From positions 682,001-746,000 of the forward strand of contig CANLRI010000001.1 in NCBI GenBank assembly GCA_947493585.1: a DNA stretch of 64,000 bases, read 5' to 3'. This document shows, one piece after another, positions 47,902 to 58,681 of this stretch. Under the pieces are notes generated by a model. It had not been told where the DNA came from. It did no database searches and was given only the letters and a program-made list of their open reading frames with translations. Origin of the DNA: an uncultured Planococcus sp. Its GTDB lineage: Bacteria > Bacillota > Bacilli > Bacillales_A > Planococcaceae. How positions within the stretch are numbered: position 1 is the first letter of the stretch; every line of letters starts with the position of its first letter. The translations under genes were made by a program, and so were the position numbers.

Positions 47902-48387
47902 TCAATCTGCGAGCATTTCATCAATTGTTAACTTGACTGCATGGTAGACATACAAAGCGCCGAGCCCGTGTGGAATCATGATGCGCCCGCCGTCTTCTCC
48001 CGGCAGCAAGCCCTTGTCGATGTTCATGGAGAGAAAGACGTCCGCTGTTTCATTGCCGTGGCTTTCAGCTGTCAGCATCGCAAACGGAATGGCGCGCCCT
48101 GCCAATTCATCGGCCAAGGAGTCGCCTTCGCCTTTCCGGGCTAGGATCCACACCCGGTCGGCGGTCGACAAGTCAACGGATGGGTCGTAGCGAACCGCTG
48201 ATTCGAGTGTTTCAGGACCGTTCAAAGCAGTGGCTGCGACAGCTTCGAGTTCGCCGAAAGCAGCCAGGTGGATGCGGCCTTCGCCAATGATTGCTTGGGC
48301 GAGAAGCCGGGCTGTATCTTCGATGGCTTCTTCTTCCTTGGCGAGGCGTTGGAACAGGCCGGTCAATTGTGTCGTCAATATTTTCAA
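47902..48387 (-). CDS. ywjG: DUF2529 family protein YwjG
   Basis: A 161-residue protein of the DUF2529 (YwjG) family, with features of SIS-type sugar-isomerase-like domains (GEGRIHLAAFGELEAVAATALNG, then VWILARKGEGDSLADEL). No catalytic residues can be named. In B. subtilis the gene is collinear between pyrG and spo0F. Here it faces the other way, convergent with pyrG and divergent from spo0F. Confidence 0.82.
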   Translation of the reverse strand: MKILTTQLTGLFQRLAKEEEAIEDTARLLAQAIIGEGRIHLAAFGELEAVAATALNGPETLESAVRYDPSVDLSTADRVWILARKGEGDSLADELAGRAIPFAMLTAESHGNETADVFLSMNIDKGLLPGEDGGRIMIPHGLGALYVYHAVKLTIDEMLAD

Positions 48388-48459
48388 ATGGGTTCACCTC
48401 AAAACGAGTATAGCAGAACGAGCTGTTCTTCGAAAAAAAGGTGGAAAGGAGTGGCTGAT

Positions 48460-48819
48460 GTGAGAAAGATTCTAATAGTAGATGATCAACAAGGCATCCG
48501 CCTGTTATTGAAAGAAGTATTCGAGCGGGAAGGATACGAGACCTTGATTGCCGGGAGCGGAAAAGAAGCATTGGAACTGACGGAAGAAACGTGTCCTGAT
48601 ATGGTGCTGATGGATATGAAGATGCCGGGCATGGATGGCATCGAATTGCTGAAGAGGTTCAAGAAGCGGCGGCATGATTGCAAAGTGATCATGATGACGG
48701 CTTACGGCGAAATGGGCGTGATCGAAGAGTCGATGAATTGGGGGGTGGTTCGTTATTTCACCAAACCCTTCGATGTTTTCGAACTGCGCGATGCCGTTCG
48801 CGAGCTGATTGGTGATTAA
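48460..48819 (+). CDS. spo0F: Sporulation phosphorelay response regulator Spo0F
   Basis: A 119-residue single-domain receiver. The acidic pair is DD at 8-9, the phosphorylated Asp is 52 in VLMDMKMPGMDG, Thr 80 and Lys 102 complete the site. It lacks an output domain, as expected for Spo0F, which passes phosphate from KinA-type kinases to Spo0B. GTG 48460 follows AAAGGAG with 8 bases between; an in-frame GTG at 48451 overlaps that site. Neighbours (ywjG, fbaA) are those of spo0F. It implies a sporulating ancestry. Confidence 0.92.
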   Translation: MRKILIVDDQQGIRLLLKEVFEREGYETLIAGSGKEALELTEETCPDMVLMDMKMPGMDGIELLKRFKKRRHDCKVIMMTAYGEMGVIEESMNWGVVRYFTKPFDVFELRDAVRELIGD

Positions 48820-48906
48820 ACAGGCACCGAGTGGCGAAACAGCGCCATTTTTGATATAGTGAAAAAGATATTGGGCTTGTGCCTATTCTGAGGAGGAAAA
48901 ATAATA

Positions 48907-49770
48907 ATGCCATTAGTTTCGATGAAAGAAATGATGATAAAAGGTAAGAAGGAAGGTTATGCCATCGGGCAATTTAACCTGAATAACCTGGAATTTACAC
49001 AAGCGATCCTGCAGGCGGCGGAGGAAGAAAAATCCCCGGTCATTTGCGGCGTCTCAGAAGGTGCAGCACGCTATATGGGTGGATTCACGACTGTCGTACA
49101 TATGGTGAAAGGCCTGATGCATGATTACAATATTACAGTTCCGGTCGCTATCCATTTAGATCATGGTTCCAGTTTTGAAAAATGCAAAGAAGCAATCGAT
49201 GCAGGTTTCACATCAGTGATGATCGATGCATCGCATCATCCATTTGAAGAAAATATTGAAATTACGCGTAAAGTGGTTGAGTACGCTCACGCTAAAGGCG
49301 TTTCCGTAGAAGCGGAACTGGGCATAGTTGGCGGACAGGAAGATGATGTCATCGCAGAAGGCGTCATTTACGCTGATCCAAAAGAATGCCAGACGCTTGT
49401 CGAACAGACAGGCATTGATTGCCTAGCGCCAGCGCTCGGCTCGGTCCACGGGCCGTATAAAGGCGAACCGAACCTCGGATTCGCTGAAATGGAAGAAATT
49501 TCACAGCTTTGTGATGTCCCGCTTGTCTTGCACGGTGGTACAGGCATCCCGCTGAAAGATGTTCAACGTGCGGTTTCACTTGGCACATCGAAGATCAACG
49601 TCAACACGGAAAGCCAACTTGCCGCATCGAAAGCAATCCGCGAAAAATTGGCATCTGATGCAGACGTCTACGATCCACGTAAATACTTGACGCCAGCTCG
49701 CGATGCGATCAAAGCGACTGTCATCGGTAAAATGCGCGATTTCGGAAGTTCACAACAAGCAAATTCATAA
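48907..49770 (+). CDS. fbaA: Class II fructose-bisphosphate aldolase
   Basis: A 287-residue zinc aldolase of glycolysis and gluconeogenesis. The catalytic Asp and first zinc His are Asp 85 and His 86 in [10 protein letters not shown], further zinc His in [10 protein letters not shown] and [10 protein letters not shown], and the [10 protein letters not shown] phosphate-binding segment. ATG 48907 follows GAGGAGG. Same position relative to spo0F as in B. subtilis. Confidence 0.97.
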   Translation: MPLVSMKEMMIKGKKEGYAIGQFNLNNLEFTQAILQAAEEEKSPVICGVSEGAARYMGGFTTVVHMVKGLMHDYNITVPVAIHLDHGSSFEKCKEAIDAGFTSVMIDASHHPFEENIEITRKVVEYAHAKGVSVEAELGIVGGQEDDVIAEGVIYADPKECQTLVEQTGIDCLAPALGSVHGPYKGEPNLGFAEMEEISQLCDVPLVLHGGTGIPLKDVQRAVSLGTSKINVNTESQLAASKAIREKLASDADVYDPRKYLTPARDAIKATVIGKMRDFGSSQQANS

Positions 49771-49827
49771 AAATTTGGGAAGAGAGGCGAATCCGTCTCT
49801 TTTTCCACATACAGGAGGAAACCATAC

Positions 49828-50478
49828 ATGAAATTTTTCATTGATACAGCAAACTTCGACGAAATTAAAGAAGCACACGCTTGGGGCATTCTCTCGGGTG
49901 TCACAACTAACCCATCGCTTGTCGCAAAAGAAAAAGATGTCTCGTTCCACGACCGCCTGAAAGAAATCGCCGACCTTGTCGACGGATCGATCAGCGGCGA
50001 AGTCATCGCACTTGATTCAGAAGGCATGATCAAAGAAGGCCGTGAACTGGCTGAACTTGCGCCAAACATCACAGTGAAATTGCCAATGACTCCGGAAGGC
50101 TTGAAAGCATGTGCGGTTCTTGCTGGCGAAGGCAAAAAAGTCAATGTCACATTGATCTTCAGCGCCAACCAAGCGCTTCTAGCAGCACGCGCTGGAGCAG
50201 CTTACGTTTCCCCATTCCTTGGGCGCCTTGACGATATCGGGCATAACGGCATGGATTTGATCGCGCAGATTGCTGAAATTTTCGCAATCCACGACATCGA
50301 TTCAGAAATCATCGCCGCATCGATCCGCCATCCGCAACACGTGACGGAAGCAGCTCTTAACGGCGCGCATATCGGCACAATGCCGATGAAAGTGCTTGAA
50401 ATGATGTTCAAGCACCCGTTGACGGATAAAGGCATCGAAGCATTCCTAGCCGATTGGGAAACCCGCTCTGTGAAATAA
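49828..50478 (+). CDS. tal: Transaldolase / fructose-6-phosphate aldolase family (YwjH-type)
   Basis: A 216-residue small transaldolase. The Schiff-base Lys is 84 in [37 protein letters not shown] (6-31) and [10 protein letters not shown] are the family marks. The B. subtilis homologue YwjH is a true transaldolase rather than an FSA. ATG 49828 follows AGGAGG. A weak hairpin with a short T run (49781-49805) lies between it and fbaA. Confidence 0.93.
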   Translation: MKFFIDTANFDEIKEAHAWGILSGVTTNPSLVAKEKDVSFHDRLKEIADLVDGSISGEVIALDSEGMIKEGRELAELAPNITVKLPMTPEGLKACAVLAGEGKKVNVTLIFSANQALLAARAGAAYVSPFLGRLDDIGHNGMDLIAQIAEIFAIHDIDSEIIAASIRHPQHVTEAALNGAHIGTMPMKVLEMMFKHPLTDKGIEAFLADWETRSVK

Positions 50479-50504
50479 GGCTGACAGGGAAAAGGAGAAA
50501 TACA

Positions 50505-51803
50505 ATGGACGTTTATAAAATAAAAGGCGGCAAACGCCTGTCCGGAACGATTAAAGTCAACGGTGCTAAAAACAGTGCCGTGGCTTTGATCCCGGCTTCG
50601 ATTTTGGCGAATTCGCCGGTATCGATTGAAGGCTTGCCAGAAATTTCCGATGTTTGGACATTGAAAAGTATTTTAGAAGAAATTGGAGGTTCCGTTACAT
50701 TCGAAGACGGCGTTATGCAAATCGACCCGACTGATATGGTCGACATGCCACTGCCAAACGGCAACGTCAAGAAATTGCGGGCTTCTTACTATATGATGGG
50801 CGCGATGCTCGGACGCTTCAAGCACGCTGCAATTGGTCTTCCGGGAGGATGTTTCCTCGGGCCACGACCGATTGATCAACATATCAAAGGCTTCGAAGCA
50901 CTTGGTGCAAAAGTAACCAACGAGCACGGGGCAATTTATTTGCGTGCCGACGAACTGCGCGGTGCGAAAATCTACCTCGACGTTGTGAGCGTAGGCGCAA
51001 CAATCAATATTATGCTTGCGGCCGTTCGCGCGAAAGGGCAGACGGTTATCGAGAATGCGGCGAAAGAGCCGGAAATCATTGATGTCGCGACACTTTTGAC
51101 CAATATGGGCGCGAAAATCAAAGGCGCTGGGACGAACGTCATCCGCATCGAAGGCGTGGATGAATTGCACGGCACCAACCATACAATCATTCCTGACCGT
51201 ATCGAAGCGGGAACATTCATGATCATGGCTGCCGCTGCTGGCGACGGCGTGACGATCGATAACGTCATTCCTTTCCATATGGAAGCTTTAACTGCGAAAC
51301 TCCGGGAAATGGGCGTCGAAGTTCAGGAAGATGAGGAATCGATTCATATTCCAAAAACCGAAAACTTGCAGCCAATCGACGTGAAGACTTTGGTCTATCC
51401 AGGATTTGCGACGGATCTGCAGCAGCCGTTCTCGGTCTTGATGACACAAGCGCACGGATCTTCGATGATCACCGACACCATTTATTCCGCGCGCTTTAAG
51501 CACATCGATGAGCTGCGCCGCATGAATGCGGTAGGGCGTGTCGAAGGACGTGCGGCCATTATTACGGGACCGACTCCGTTGAATGCAGCGACCGTTGTCG
51601 CTTCCGATTTGCGTGCAGGAGCGGCACTTGTTATCGCCGGCTTGCTTGCAGAAGGCGAAACGGAAGTGCGGGAAATCTATCACATCGAACGCGGCTACTC
51701 GAACATCATCGAAAAGCTGCGGGGCCTTGGCGCTGACATTCGCCGCGAAACGATCGATCCCGTGGCGAGCGGGAAGTCCGACCTCAGTTCCGACGTGAAT
51801 TGA
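50505..51803 (+). CDS. murAB: UDP-N-acetylglucosamine 1-carboxyvinyltransferase (MurAB/MurZ)
   Basis: A 432-residue enzyme of the first committed peptidoglycan step. Lys 23-type residue is in [12 protein letters not shown] and the PEP-binding, fosfomycin-sensitive Cys is 116 in [14 protein letters not shown]. This is the second MurA copy that Gram-positive bacteria carry next to tal and glpX (B. subtilis murAB, S. aureus murZ). ATG 50505 follows AAAGGAG; the frame also extends to 50454 inside tal. Confidence 0.94.
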   Translation: MDVYKIKGGKRLSGTIKVNGAKNSAVALIPASILANSPVSIEGLPEISDVWTLKSILEEIGGSVTFEDGVMQIDPTDMVDMPLPNGNVKKLRASYYMMGAMLGRFKHAAIGLPGGCFLGPRPIDQHIKGFEALGAKVTNEHGAIYLRADELRGAKIYLDVVSVGATINIMLAAVRAKGQTVIENAAKEPEIIDVATLLTNMGAKIKGAGTNVIRIEGVDELHGTNHTIIPDRIEAGTFMIMAAAAGDGVTIDNVIPFHMEALTAKLREMGVEVQEDEESIHIPKTENLQPIDVKTLVYPGFATDLQQPFSVLMTQAHGSSMITDTIYSARFKHIDELRRMNAVGRVEGRAAIITGPTPLNAATVVASDLRAGAALVIAGLLAEGETEVREIYHIERGYSNIIEKLRGLGADIRRETIDPVASGKSDLSSDVN

Positions 51804-51876
51804 CTCGTTAAAGGCATTTGCATATATGCTACAATATAGGTGGCATATACAAAGATTGAACGGAGGAAAATGAATT

Positions 51877-52842
51877 ATGGAACGAAGTCTTTCGATGGAA
51901 TTAGTGCGGATTACAGAAGCGGCAGCAATCGCCTCTTCAAAATGGATGGGCCGCGGCTTGAAAAATGAAGCGGATGATGCGGCAACGGAAGCGATGCGGA
52001 CTGTATTCGATACAATTCCGATGCGCGGAACCGTCGTCATTGGCGAAGGCGAAATGGACGAAGCACCGATGCTCTATATCGGTGAACAACTTGGTTCAGG
52101 CGATGGTCCTGAAGTGGACGTCGCGGTCGACCCTGTAGAAGGCACAAACATTGTCGCTGCCGGCGGCTGGAATGCGATCGCAGTATTGGCGATTGCGGAC
52201 CGTGGAAATTTACTCAATGCACCGGATATGTATATGGACAAAATTGCGGTCGGCCCTGAAGCTGTCGGCAAAATTGACATCAATGCACCGGTCATCGACA
52301 ATTTGCGCGCAGTCGCTAAAGCGAAAAACAAGGATATCGAAGACGTTGTTGCCACGATTATTGACCGGCCGCGTCATGCACAGATCATCAAGGAAATCCG
52401 CGATGCGGGAGCACGCATCAAATTGATTACGGACGGCGATATCGCCGGCGCCATCAATACGGCTTTTGACCAAACGGGCGTCGATATCCTATTCGGTATC
52501 GGTGGAGCTCCGGAAGGGGTTATTTCTGCAGTCGGATTGAAATGCCTCGGCGGTGAATTCCAAGGCAAGCTGGTTCCTCAAGATGACGAGGAAAGACAGC
52601 GCTGCTTAGATATGGGCCTTGAAGTCGATAAAGTATTGATGATGGATGACTTGGTTAAAGGCGATGATGCCATCTTTGCAGCGACAGGGATCACTGATGG
52701 AGAACTTCTTCGCGGCGTTCAGCTGAAAGGTTCTTTCGCAGAAAGCCACACTTTGGTCATGCGTGCAAAATCCGGCACGGTTCGTTTTGTCGAAGGGCGC
52801 CACAGCCTCAAGAAAAAACCGGATCTCGTCATGAAAGATTAA
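51877..52842 (+). CDS. glpX: Class II fructose-1,6-bisphosphatase GlpX
   Basis: A 321-residue phosphatase of gluconeogenesis. The metal-binding and phosphate motif is [16 protein letters not shown] (near 86-101), with [11 protein letters not shown] before it. ATG 51877 follows CGGAGG. Its operon neighbours match the B. subtilis ywjI position. It sets up fructose-6-phosphate next to fbaA and tal. Confidence 0.95.
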   Translation: MERSLSMELVRITEAAAIASSKWMGRGLKNEADDAATEAMRTVFDTIPMRGTVVIGEGEMDEAPMLYIGEQLGSGDGPEVDVAVDPVEGTNIVAAGGWNAIAVLAIADRGNLLNAPDMYMDKIAVGPEAVGKIDINAPVIDNLRAVAKAKNKDIEDVVATIIDRPRHAQIIKEIRDAGARIKLITDGDIAGAINTAFDQTGVDILFGIGGAPEGVISAVGLKCLGGEFQGKLVPQDDEERQRCLDMGLEVDKVLMMDDLVKGDDAIFAATGITDGELLRGVQLKGSFAESHTLVMRAKSGTVRFVEGRHSLKKKPDLVMKD

Positions 52843-52860
52843 TTTCCATACTCCAAACCT

Positions 52861-52890
52861 GAGTCCGGCTTTATGCCGGGCTCCTTCTTT
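52861..52890 (+). terminator. Terminator after glpX
   Basis: GAGTCCGGC / GCCGGGCTC stem followed by a T-rich stretch. Confidence 0.75.
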
Positions 52891-52958
52891 AATGACTCCA
52901 GAACAAGAGAAATTCCTCAGAAATCCTGAAACTAATGATAAGTGTGGTGTCCAACTAG

Positions 52959-54242
52959 ATGGCAACGATGACAATCTCTGCATTAGAAAATATGACGCTC
53001 AAAGAGCTTTATAACTTGGCGAAAGAATACAAGCTGAACAATTACAGCAAACTAACGAAAAAAGAATTGATTTTCGCCATACTGAAAACCCGTGCGGAAC
53101 AAGAAGGCTTCTTTTTCATGGAAGGTGTCCTGGAAATCATCCAATCGGAAGGCTTCGGGTTCCTGCGCCCGATCAACTACTCACCAAGTTCACAGGATAT
53201 TTATATTTCCGCTTCCCAGATTCGCCGCTTCGACCTGAGAAACGGCGATAAAGTATCCGGAAAAGTCCGTCCGCCAAAAGAAAATGAACGCTATTTCGGG
53301 TTGCTCCAGGTAGAAGCTGTCAACGGCGAAGATCCTGAAGTCGCAAAAGAACGCGTCCATTTCCCGGGCCTTACGCCGCTGTATCCGGACCGCCATATCC
53401 GTCTTGAAACAGGACCGGAGCATTTATCGACACGCATTATGGATCTGGTATCCCCGGTCGGCTTCGGCCAGCGCGGCTTGATTGTTGCACCGCCAAAAGC
53501 CGGAAAAACGATGTTGTTAAAGGAAATTGCCAATGCCGTAACGACCAATCATCCGGAAGCGGAACTGATTGTGCTGTTGATCGATGAGCGGCCGGAAGAA
53601 GTGACGGATATCGAACGCTCGGTCGACGCCGATGTGGTGTCTTCGACTTTCGATGAAGTTCCGGAAAACCATGTCAAAGTAGCCGAGCTGGTTCTCGAGC
53701 GTGCGATGCGCCTTGTCGAGCATAAGCGCGATGTCATCATTTTAATGGATTCGATCACGCGACTGGCTCGTGCGTATAATTTGGTCATCCCGCCAAGCGG
53801 CCGCACATTGTCAGGCGGTATCGATCCGGCTGCATTCCACCGTCCGAAACGCTTTTTCGGGGCTGCGCGCAATATCGAAGAAGGCGGCAGCTTGACGATC
53901 CTCGCGACAGCACTCGTCGATACGGGGTCGCGCATGGATGAAGTGATTTACGAAGAGTTTAAAGGCACGGGCAATATGGAGCTGCATCTCGACCGCAGCT
54001 TGGCCGAACGCCGCATTTTCCCGGCACTCGACATCCGCCGTTCGGGTACACGCAAGGAAGAATTGTTGATGGATCCGGAACAACTTGATAAACTATGGAC
54101 TATCCGCAAAACCTTCTCAGATTCGCCGGACTTTACCGAGCGCTTCATGAAAAAGCTCAGCCACTCAAAAACCAACGAAGAGTTTTTCGGACAATTGCCA
54201 AGAGATAGCAAGTCATCGCGTACTCCGCGAAAGACGAATTGA
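52959..54242 (+). CDS. rho: Transcription termination factor Rho
   Basis: A 427-residue hexameric RNA-dependent helicase. The N-terminal Rho-N helices are at 8-50, a cold-shock-type RNA-binding domain at about 52-120, the Walker A site APPKAGKT at 177-184 and the Walker B/R-loop region [14 protein letters not shown] near 264-277. ATG 52959 has a poor Shine-Dalgarno, and ATG 52968 is an alternative start that would remove three residues. Rho is non-essential in many Bacilli. Position is as in B. subtilis. Confidence 0.95.
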   Translation: MATMTISALENMTLKELYNLAKEYKLNNYSKLTKKELIFAILKTRAEQEGFFFMEGVLEIIQSEGFGFLRPINYSPSSQDIYISASQIRRFDLRNGDKVSGKVRPPKENERYFGLLQVEAVNGEDPEVAKERVHFPGLTPLYPDRHIRLETGPEHLSTRIMDLVSPVGFGQRGLIVAPPKAGKTMLLKEIANAVTTNHPEAELIVLLIDERPEEVTDIERSVDADVVSSTFDEVPENHVKVAELVLERAMRLVEHKRDVIILMDSITRLARAYNLVIPPSGRTLSGGIDPAAFHRPKRFFGAARNIEEGGSLTILATALVDTGSRMDEVIYEEFKGTGNMELHLDRSLAERRIFPALDIRRSGTRKEELLMDPEQLDKLWTIRKTFSDSPDFTERFMKKLSHSKTNEEFFGQLPRDSKSSRTPRKTN

Positions 54243-54298
54243 TTGCTTGCAAATACCTATAAGTTTTGATATGATTATAAGAGTGAAACAAAACAGTA

Positions 54299-54338
54299 CT
54301 ATTGCATATACGGCCTAACGAGCCGTGTAAGGCAATAG
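54299..54338 (+). promoter_or_regulatory. Hairpin leader upstream of rpmE (candidate L31 leader)
   Basis: CTATTGC (54299-54305) pairs with GCAATAG (54332-54338) and TATACGGC (54307-54314) with GCCGTGTA (54322-54329), closed by a 7-base loop. It is not followed by a T run, so it is not a terminator. A ribosomal-protein autoregulatory leader is a possibility. It ends about 55 bases before the rpmE start. Confidence 0.5.
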
Positions 54339-54392
54339 GCAAAATAGATTAAACTCTGTTCCAGATGGTTCAGGGCGGGAGGAGAAAACATT

Positions 54393-54608
54393 ATGAAAAC
54401 AGGTATTCACCCAGAGTACAAAAAAGCAACAGTGACTTGCTCATGCGGCAACTCATTCGAAACAGGTTCAGTAAAGGAAAACATCAACGTTGAGCTTTGC
54501 TCAGAATGTCATCCATTCTATACTGGACGCCAAAAATTCGCAGCTGCAGATGGCCGCGTAGACCGTTTCAACAAAAAATACGGCCTCAAAGAAGAAATCA
54601 ACAACTAA
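54393..54608 (+). CDS. rpmE: 50S ribosomal protein L31 (zinc-binding form)
   Basis: A 71-residue ribosomal protein. The zinc ligands CSC (residues 16-18 of the chain) and CSEC near 37-40 are present, so it is the zinc-bound RpmE rather than the zinc-free YtiA form. ATG 54393 follows GGGAGGAG. It is closed by its own terminator and preceded by a hairpin leader. Confidence 0.97.
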   Translation: MKTGIHPEYKKATVTCSCGNSFETGSVKENINVELCSECHPFYTGRQKFAAADGRVDRFNKKYGLKEEINN

Positions 54609-54618
54609 GTCACTATTA

Positions 54619-54657
54619 TACCCGTCCGTCGCGAAAACGCCGGATGGGTATTTTTTT
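54619..54657 (+). terminator. Terminator after rpmE
   Basis: TACCCGTCCG / CGGATGGGTA stem followed by eight T's. Confidence 0.88.
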
Positions 54658-54761
54658 TCGTCATTGAACGGAAAAAATCAATTACATAGCAGAAAAATGA
54701 TATTCATACCCACTGTTTTTGGTATGATATTAACAGTAAATGTTTGAAAGGGGTCTCCACT

Positions 54762-55355
54762 ATGTACGTTATGAAACAGACCGGATGGGTCGAGTTGATT
54801 TGCGGCAGCATGTTTTCCGGGAAATCGGAAGAGCTGATCCGCCGCATCCGCCGCGCACAATTTGCTAAGCAAAAAATCGCGGTATTCAAGCCGAAATTGG
54901 ATAACCGCTACAGCGAGGAAGCGGTCGTCTCCCATAACGGAACCACTGTCATCGCGCTGCCGATCGGGCATTCGGGCGAAATGAAAGAATATATAACCGA
55001 TGAATTTGATATCATCGCCATCGACGAAGCCCAATTTTTTGATATGGAAATCGTCGACCATGTGCAAAAGCTGGCCGACCATGGTTTTCGTGTGATTGTC
55101 GCAGGACTCGACCAGGACTTCCGGGGCGTGCCGTTCGGTCCGATGCCATCGCTATTATCAATTGCGGAGCAAGTGACCAAATTGCAGGCTGTCTGCACAG
55201 TCTGCGGATCTCCGGCAAGCCGTACGCAGCGCCTGATTGACGGCAAGCCTGCCGGTTCGGATGATCCGATCATCCTAGTCGGCGCTTCCGAAGCCTACGA
55301 ACCACGCTGCCGCCATCACCATGAAGTCCCAGCCGGCGTTACGGTTACAGAATAA
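54762..55355 (+). CDS. tdk: Thymidine kinase
   Basis: A 197-residue type II thymidine kinase of the pyrimidine salvage route. The P-loop is GSMFSGKS at 15-22, the acidic [11 protein letters not shown] lies near 90, and the zinc lasso shows [13 protein letters not shown] and a C-terminal CRHHH. ATG 54762 is preferred (AAAGGGG eight bases upstream); a TTG 18 bases earlier is in frame. Confidence 0.95.
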   Translation: MYVMKQTGWVELICGSMFSGKSEELIRRIRRAQFAKQKIAVFKPKLDNRYSEEAVVSHNGTTVIALPIGHSGEMKEYITDEFDIIAIDEAQFFDMEIVDHVQKLADHGFRVIVAGLDQDFRGVPFGPMPSLLSIAEQVTKLQAVCTVCGSPASRTQRLIDGKPAGSDDPIILVGASEAYEPRCRHHHEVPAGVTVTE

Positions 55356-55456
55356 GCGCCAATTAGATTGAAGAAGCGTTTATATAAACAAATCACAGGC
55401 CTTGAGAAGTCAATGGACTTAATTTTTGTTGTGTTTTTTGAGAAAAGATACGAAAT

Positions 55457-55557
55457 GAAATAGCGCAGACTCCTGGGGGAGCAGTGAAGTACTGAAATCC
55501 ATTCCAGCTAGATATCCGAATTAGTTCAGTGCAAGCCCGCGGAAAGCCAGCTATTTC
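55457..55557. repeat. Structured intergenic repeat, family 1, copy D (diverged)
   Basis: Core parts GACTCCTGGGGGA and GCCCGCGGAAAGCC remain, while the central GGCTGGCGAGAC block is replaced. Outer arms GAAATAGC (55457-55464) and GCTATTTC (55550-55557) pair exactly. It sits in the 276-base gap between tdk and prfA. Confidence 0.65.
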
Positions 55558-55631
55558 GCGGAATGTCGTGACAATGAAATCCTATGCTTAGAATTATCGA
55601 TTTTATATAGAAGAAACTAGAGGTGAAAACA

Positions 55632-56711
55632 ATGTTTGACCGTTTACAGTCTGTTGAGGACAGATACGACCGTCTCAACGAAATGTTGAGTGACCCGGAT
55701 ATTGTCAGCGATACGAACAAGCTGCGCGATTACTCCAAAGAACAATCCGATTTGCAGGAAACTGTGGAAACTTACCGTGAGTACAAAGACGTCCAGACGC
55801 AATTGGCCGATTCAAAAGCCATGTTTGAGGAAAAAATGGACGCCGATATGCGCGAAATGGTTAAAGAAGAAGTCACAGAACTTGAAGGGCGTTCAAAAGA
55901 ATTGGAAGAACGTCTCCACATTCTGTTGATTCCAAAAGATCCGAACGATGACAAAAACGTCATCATGGAAATCCGTGGTGCAGCAGGCGGCGATGAAGCG
56001 GCCCTGTTCGCAGGTGATTTGTTCAAGATGTATTCCCGTTTTGCCGAGGCCAACGGATGGAAAGTCCAGATCATGGACTCGAACCCGACGGAAATCGGCG
56101 GATTTAAAGAATTGGTCTTTATGGTGACGGGCAAGGGCGCTTATTCCAAACTGAAATACGAAAACGGCGCACACCGCGTACAGCGTGTTCCGGAAACCGA
56201 ATCTGGCGGTCGCATCCATACTTCGACAGCGACGGTCGCATGTTTGCCGGAAGTGGAAGAAGTCGAAGTTGATATCCACGATAACGATATCCGCGTTGAC
56301 ACCTATGCATCATCAGGTGCAGGGGGGCAATCGGTCAATACGACAATGTCGGCGGTGCGTTTAACGCATGTACCTACGAATATCGTCGTCACGTGTCAAG
56401 ATGAGAAATCCCAGATTAAGAATAAAGCGAGTGCCATGAAAGTCCTGCGCGCCCGCGTCTATGAAAAGTTCCAAAAAGAAGCACAAGCGGAATATGATTC
56501 CGTACGTAAATCCGCTGTCGGTACAGGTGACCGTTCAGAGCGCATCCGCACGTACAACTTCCCGCAAAACCGCGTGACGGATCATCGCATTGGATTGACC
56601 ATCCAGAAGCTGGATCAAATCCTGCAAGGCAAGATGGATGAAATTGTTGACGCCCTGGTGATCGATGAACAATCAACGAGGATGGAGAGTCTGAACAATG
56701 AACAAAGTTGA
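55632..56711 (+). CDS. prfA: Peptide chain release factor 1
   Basis: A 359-residue release factor for UAA and UAG codons. The GGQ peptidyl-tRNA hydrolysis motif is in [16 protein letters not shown] near 228-243. The anticodon-like PxT segment (PET in RVPETESGG) is near 185. ATG 55632 follows AGAGGTG; a GTG 9 bases earlier is in frame. Its gene overlaps prmC by 14 bases, giving coupled synthesis with its own methylase. Confidence 0.96.
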   Translation: MFDRLQSVEDRYDRLNEMLSDPDIVSDTNKLRDYSKEQSDLQETVETYREYKDVQTQLADSKAMFEEKMDADMREMVKEEVTELEGRSKELEERLHILLIPKDPNDDKNVIMEIRGAAGGDEAALFAGDLFKMYSRFAEANGWKVQIMDSNPTEIGGFKELVFMVTGKGAYSKLKYENGAHRVQRVPETESGGRIHTSTATVACLPEVEEVEVDIHDNDIRVDTYASSGAGGQSVNTTMSAVRLTHVPTNIVVTCQDEKSQIKNKASAMKVLRARVYEKFQKEAQAEYDSVRKSAVGTGDRSERIRTYNFPQNRVTDHRIGLTIQKLDQILQGKMDEIVDALVIDEQSTRMESLNNEQS

Positions 56712-57573
56712 AGCCTTAACGACAGTGGAATTTGTCTATGAAGCCCTGGAGCAAGCAACAAATTATTTGAAACAATACGGCCGTGAAGAAACAACGGCGC
56801 GCATTCTGTTGCAGCATGAACTCGGAGTGGATTATTCTGGTTTGGTCGCAGCAATGCGTGATCGAATTGAAGAGCGTCAATTCGAAGCCTACTGGGCCAA
56901 TGTCGAAGAATTAATCGAAGGCGTGCCGGTCCAGCATTTGACTGGCGTTGAACAATTTTACGGCAGAACCTTCCAAGTATCGCCAGCCGTTTTAATCCCG
57001 CGTCCAGAAACAGAAGAGCTGATTGAAGAAACCCTGAAGTTGAAACGGGAGCTATTCGGCACAAAAGAAGTGCAGGCAGCAGACATCGGTACAGGCAGTG
57101 GAGTCATTGCAGTCACATTGAAATGCGAATTGCCTGAAGCCGAAGTGATGGCGACGGATATTTCCGAAGAAGCCTTGTTTATGGCAGAACGCAATGCTGA
57201 ATTTTTGGATGCGGATGTCCATTTCGTAGCAGGCGACTTGGCAGCACCGCTTGCGGGGAGAAAATGGGATATTATCTTATCCAACCCGCCGTACATCGCG
57301 TATCATGAAGCGCCGAGCTTGTCAGATACTGTTCGTGAATTCGAGCCGCATGAAGCGTTATTCGCTGATCGCGATGGGCTTGCGGCTTACGAAACATTGG
57401 CGGAGCAAGTACCTGGCTTGATCAACCGCCCAGGGATTATTGGGCTTGAGATTGGCAATAGCCAAGGCGCTGTTGTGACGGAAATGTTCCAAAAAGCCCT
57501 GCCTGAAGCACGCGTCTATTGCAAAAAAGATATCAACAAACATGACCGCATGGTATTTTGTATTTTAGAGTAA
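56698..57573 (+). CDS. prmC: Peptide chain release factor N(5)-glutamine methyltransferase PrmC
   Basis: A 291-residue SAM-dependent methylase that methylates the GGQ glutamine of release factors. The SAM site [12 protein letters not shown] is near 125-136 and the catalytic NPPY is in LSNPPYIAY near 196-204. ATG 56698 lies inside prfA. It is followed by the DnaA-box cluster and ywlC. Confidence 0.96.
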   Translation: MNKVEALTTVEFVYEALEQATNYLKQYGREETTARILLQHELGVDYSGLVAAMRDRIEERQFEAYWANVEELIEGVPVQHLTGVEQFYGRTFQVSPAVLIPRPETEELIEETLKLKRELFGTKEVQAADIGTGSGVIAVTLKCELPEAEVMATDISEEALFMAERNAEFLDADVHFVAGDLAAPLAGRKWDIILSNPPYIAYHEAPSLSDTVREFEPHEALFADRDGLAAYETLAEQVPGLINRPGIIGLEIGNSQGAVVTEMFQKALPEARVYCKKDINKHDRMVFCILE

Positions 57574-57574
57574 T

Positions 57575-57732
57575 TTGTGCACAAAACACCTGATATGAAG
57601 AGGTGTTATCCACAAAATGTGGATATTGTCGCCAAAACCTTATTGTATTGGAGATGTTTAGGTGGAAACGAAAACAATTCTTGTGGATGAACATGTGAAT
57701 AACGATGAAAGTTATGCACAAGCTGTGGATTA
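57575..57732. promoter_or_regulatory. DnaA-box cluster at ywlC
   Basis: Within 158 bases there are two perfect or consensus boxes, TTATCCACA (57606-57614) and TTATGCACA (57712-57720), and four one-mismatch boxes: TTGTGCACA (57575), TGTGGATAT (57618), TGTGGATGA (57682) and TGTGGATTA (57724). A further perfect box is TGTGGATAA at 58510, inside ywlC. The intergenic region before ywlC is one of the DnaA-box clusters known in B. subtilis. Confidence 0.8.
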
Positions 57733-58651
57733 TATACGTGGAGGGGAAGTCGTCGCATTTCCGACCGAAACCGTTTACGGCCTCGGTGCGGATGCGATGA
57801 ATGCGACCGCTGTCGATAAAATCTTCGCAGCGAAAGGCCGCCCGACCGACAATCCATTGATCGTTCACGTGGATTCCAAAGAAACCGCCTTGGAGTATGT
57901 CGAAGATGTTCCGGAAAAAGCGCTGCAATGCATGGACGCTTTTTGGCCGGGTGCACTGACTTTGATCCTGCAGGCGAAACCGGATACCTTTGCTTCTAAC
58001 GTAACAGCAGGCTTGCCGACGGTAGGCATTCGCGTGCCGAACCATCCAGTTGCGTTGAATTTATTAAAGCGTTTGAAGCGGCCTGTCGCAGCACCTAGCG
58101 CGAATACAAGTGGAAAACCGAGCCCTACTATGGCTGGGCATGTCTATTTCGACATGGACACCAAGATTCCACTCATCCTGGACGGTGGTCCAACACAGGT
58201 CGGCATCGAATCGACGGTTCTCGACATGACGAGCGCACCGCCAGTTATCCTGCGCCCAGGGCAAGTGACGAAAGAACAATTAGAGGGAGTCATCGGGACT
58301 GTCCGTTTGTCTTCCGAGACAAAAGGCAATACACCAAAATCTCCTGGCATGAAGTACGCTCATTACGCACCGGCTGCTCCACTTTATTTGATCGAGCATA
58401 ATAGCAAGCTCATCGAAAAAGCGATCGATCATATCCACGGCAAGAAGAAAAAAATCGCAGTGCTGAGCCGCGAGGATTTTGAGACAGCAGATTATTGCTT
58501 CCCGCTCGCTGTGGATAAGTTATACGACAGCTTGCGCAGATGCGATCAGACGGATGCCGATTTGATCTTGGCTTGCGTATTGCCCGAAAATGAAGATGCT
58601 GCCCTGATGAACCGCTTGGAAAAAGCAGCGGATCATAAATGGTTCAGCTGA
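57662..58651 (+). CDS. ywlC: Threonylcarbamoyl-AMP synthase (YwlC/Sua5)
   Basis: A 329-residue enzyme that makes threonylcarbamoyl-AMP, the intermediate for t6A at position 37 of ANN-decoding tRNAs. The TsaC domain (about 15-205) has GGEVVAFPTETVYGLGADA and the nucleotide-binding KRPVAAPSANTSG. The C-terminal Sua5 domain (from about 230) makes it the long form. GTG 57662 follows TTGGAGATG. The 5' part of the gene also contains several DnaA boxes. Confidence 0.93.
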   Translation: METKTILVDEHVNNDESYAQAVDYIRGGEVVAFPTETVYGLGADAMNATAVDKIFAAKGRPTDNPLIVHVDSKETALEYVEDVPEKALQCMDAFWPGALTLILQAKPDTFASNVTAGLPTVGIRVPNHPVALNLLKRLKRPVAAPSANTSGKPSPTMAGHVYFDMDTKIPLILDGGPTQVGIESTVLDMTSAPPVILRPGQVTKEQLEGVIGTVRLSSETKGNTPKSPGMKYAHYAPAAPLYLIEHNSKLIEKAIDHIHGKKKKIAVLSREDFETADYCFPLAVDKLYDSLRRCDQTDADLILACVLPENEDAALMNRLEKAADHKWFS

Positions 58652-58681
58652 TTCAAGCAAATGAATTAGATGACAGCATGC

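Noticed and set aside
49781-49805. Possible terminator between fbaA and tal
   Set aside because: The stem is only a few pairs (GAGAGGCG...CGTCTC) and the T run is short; left as a remark in the tal entry.
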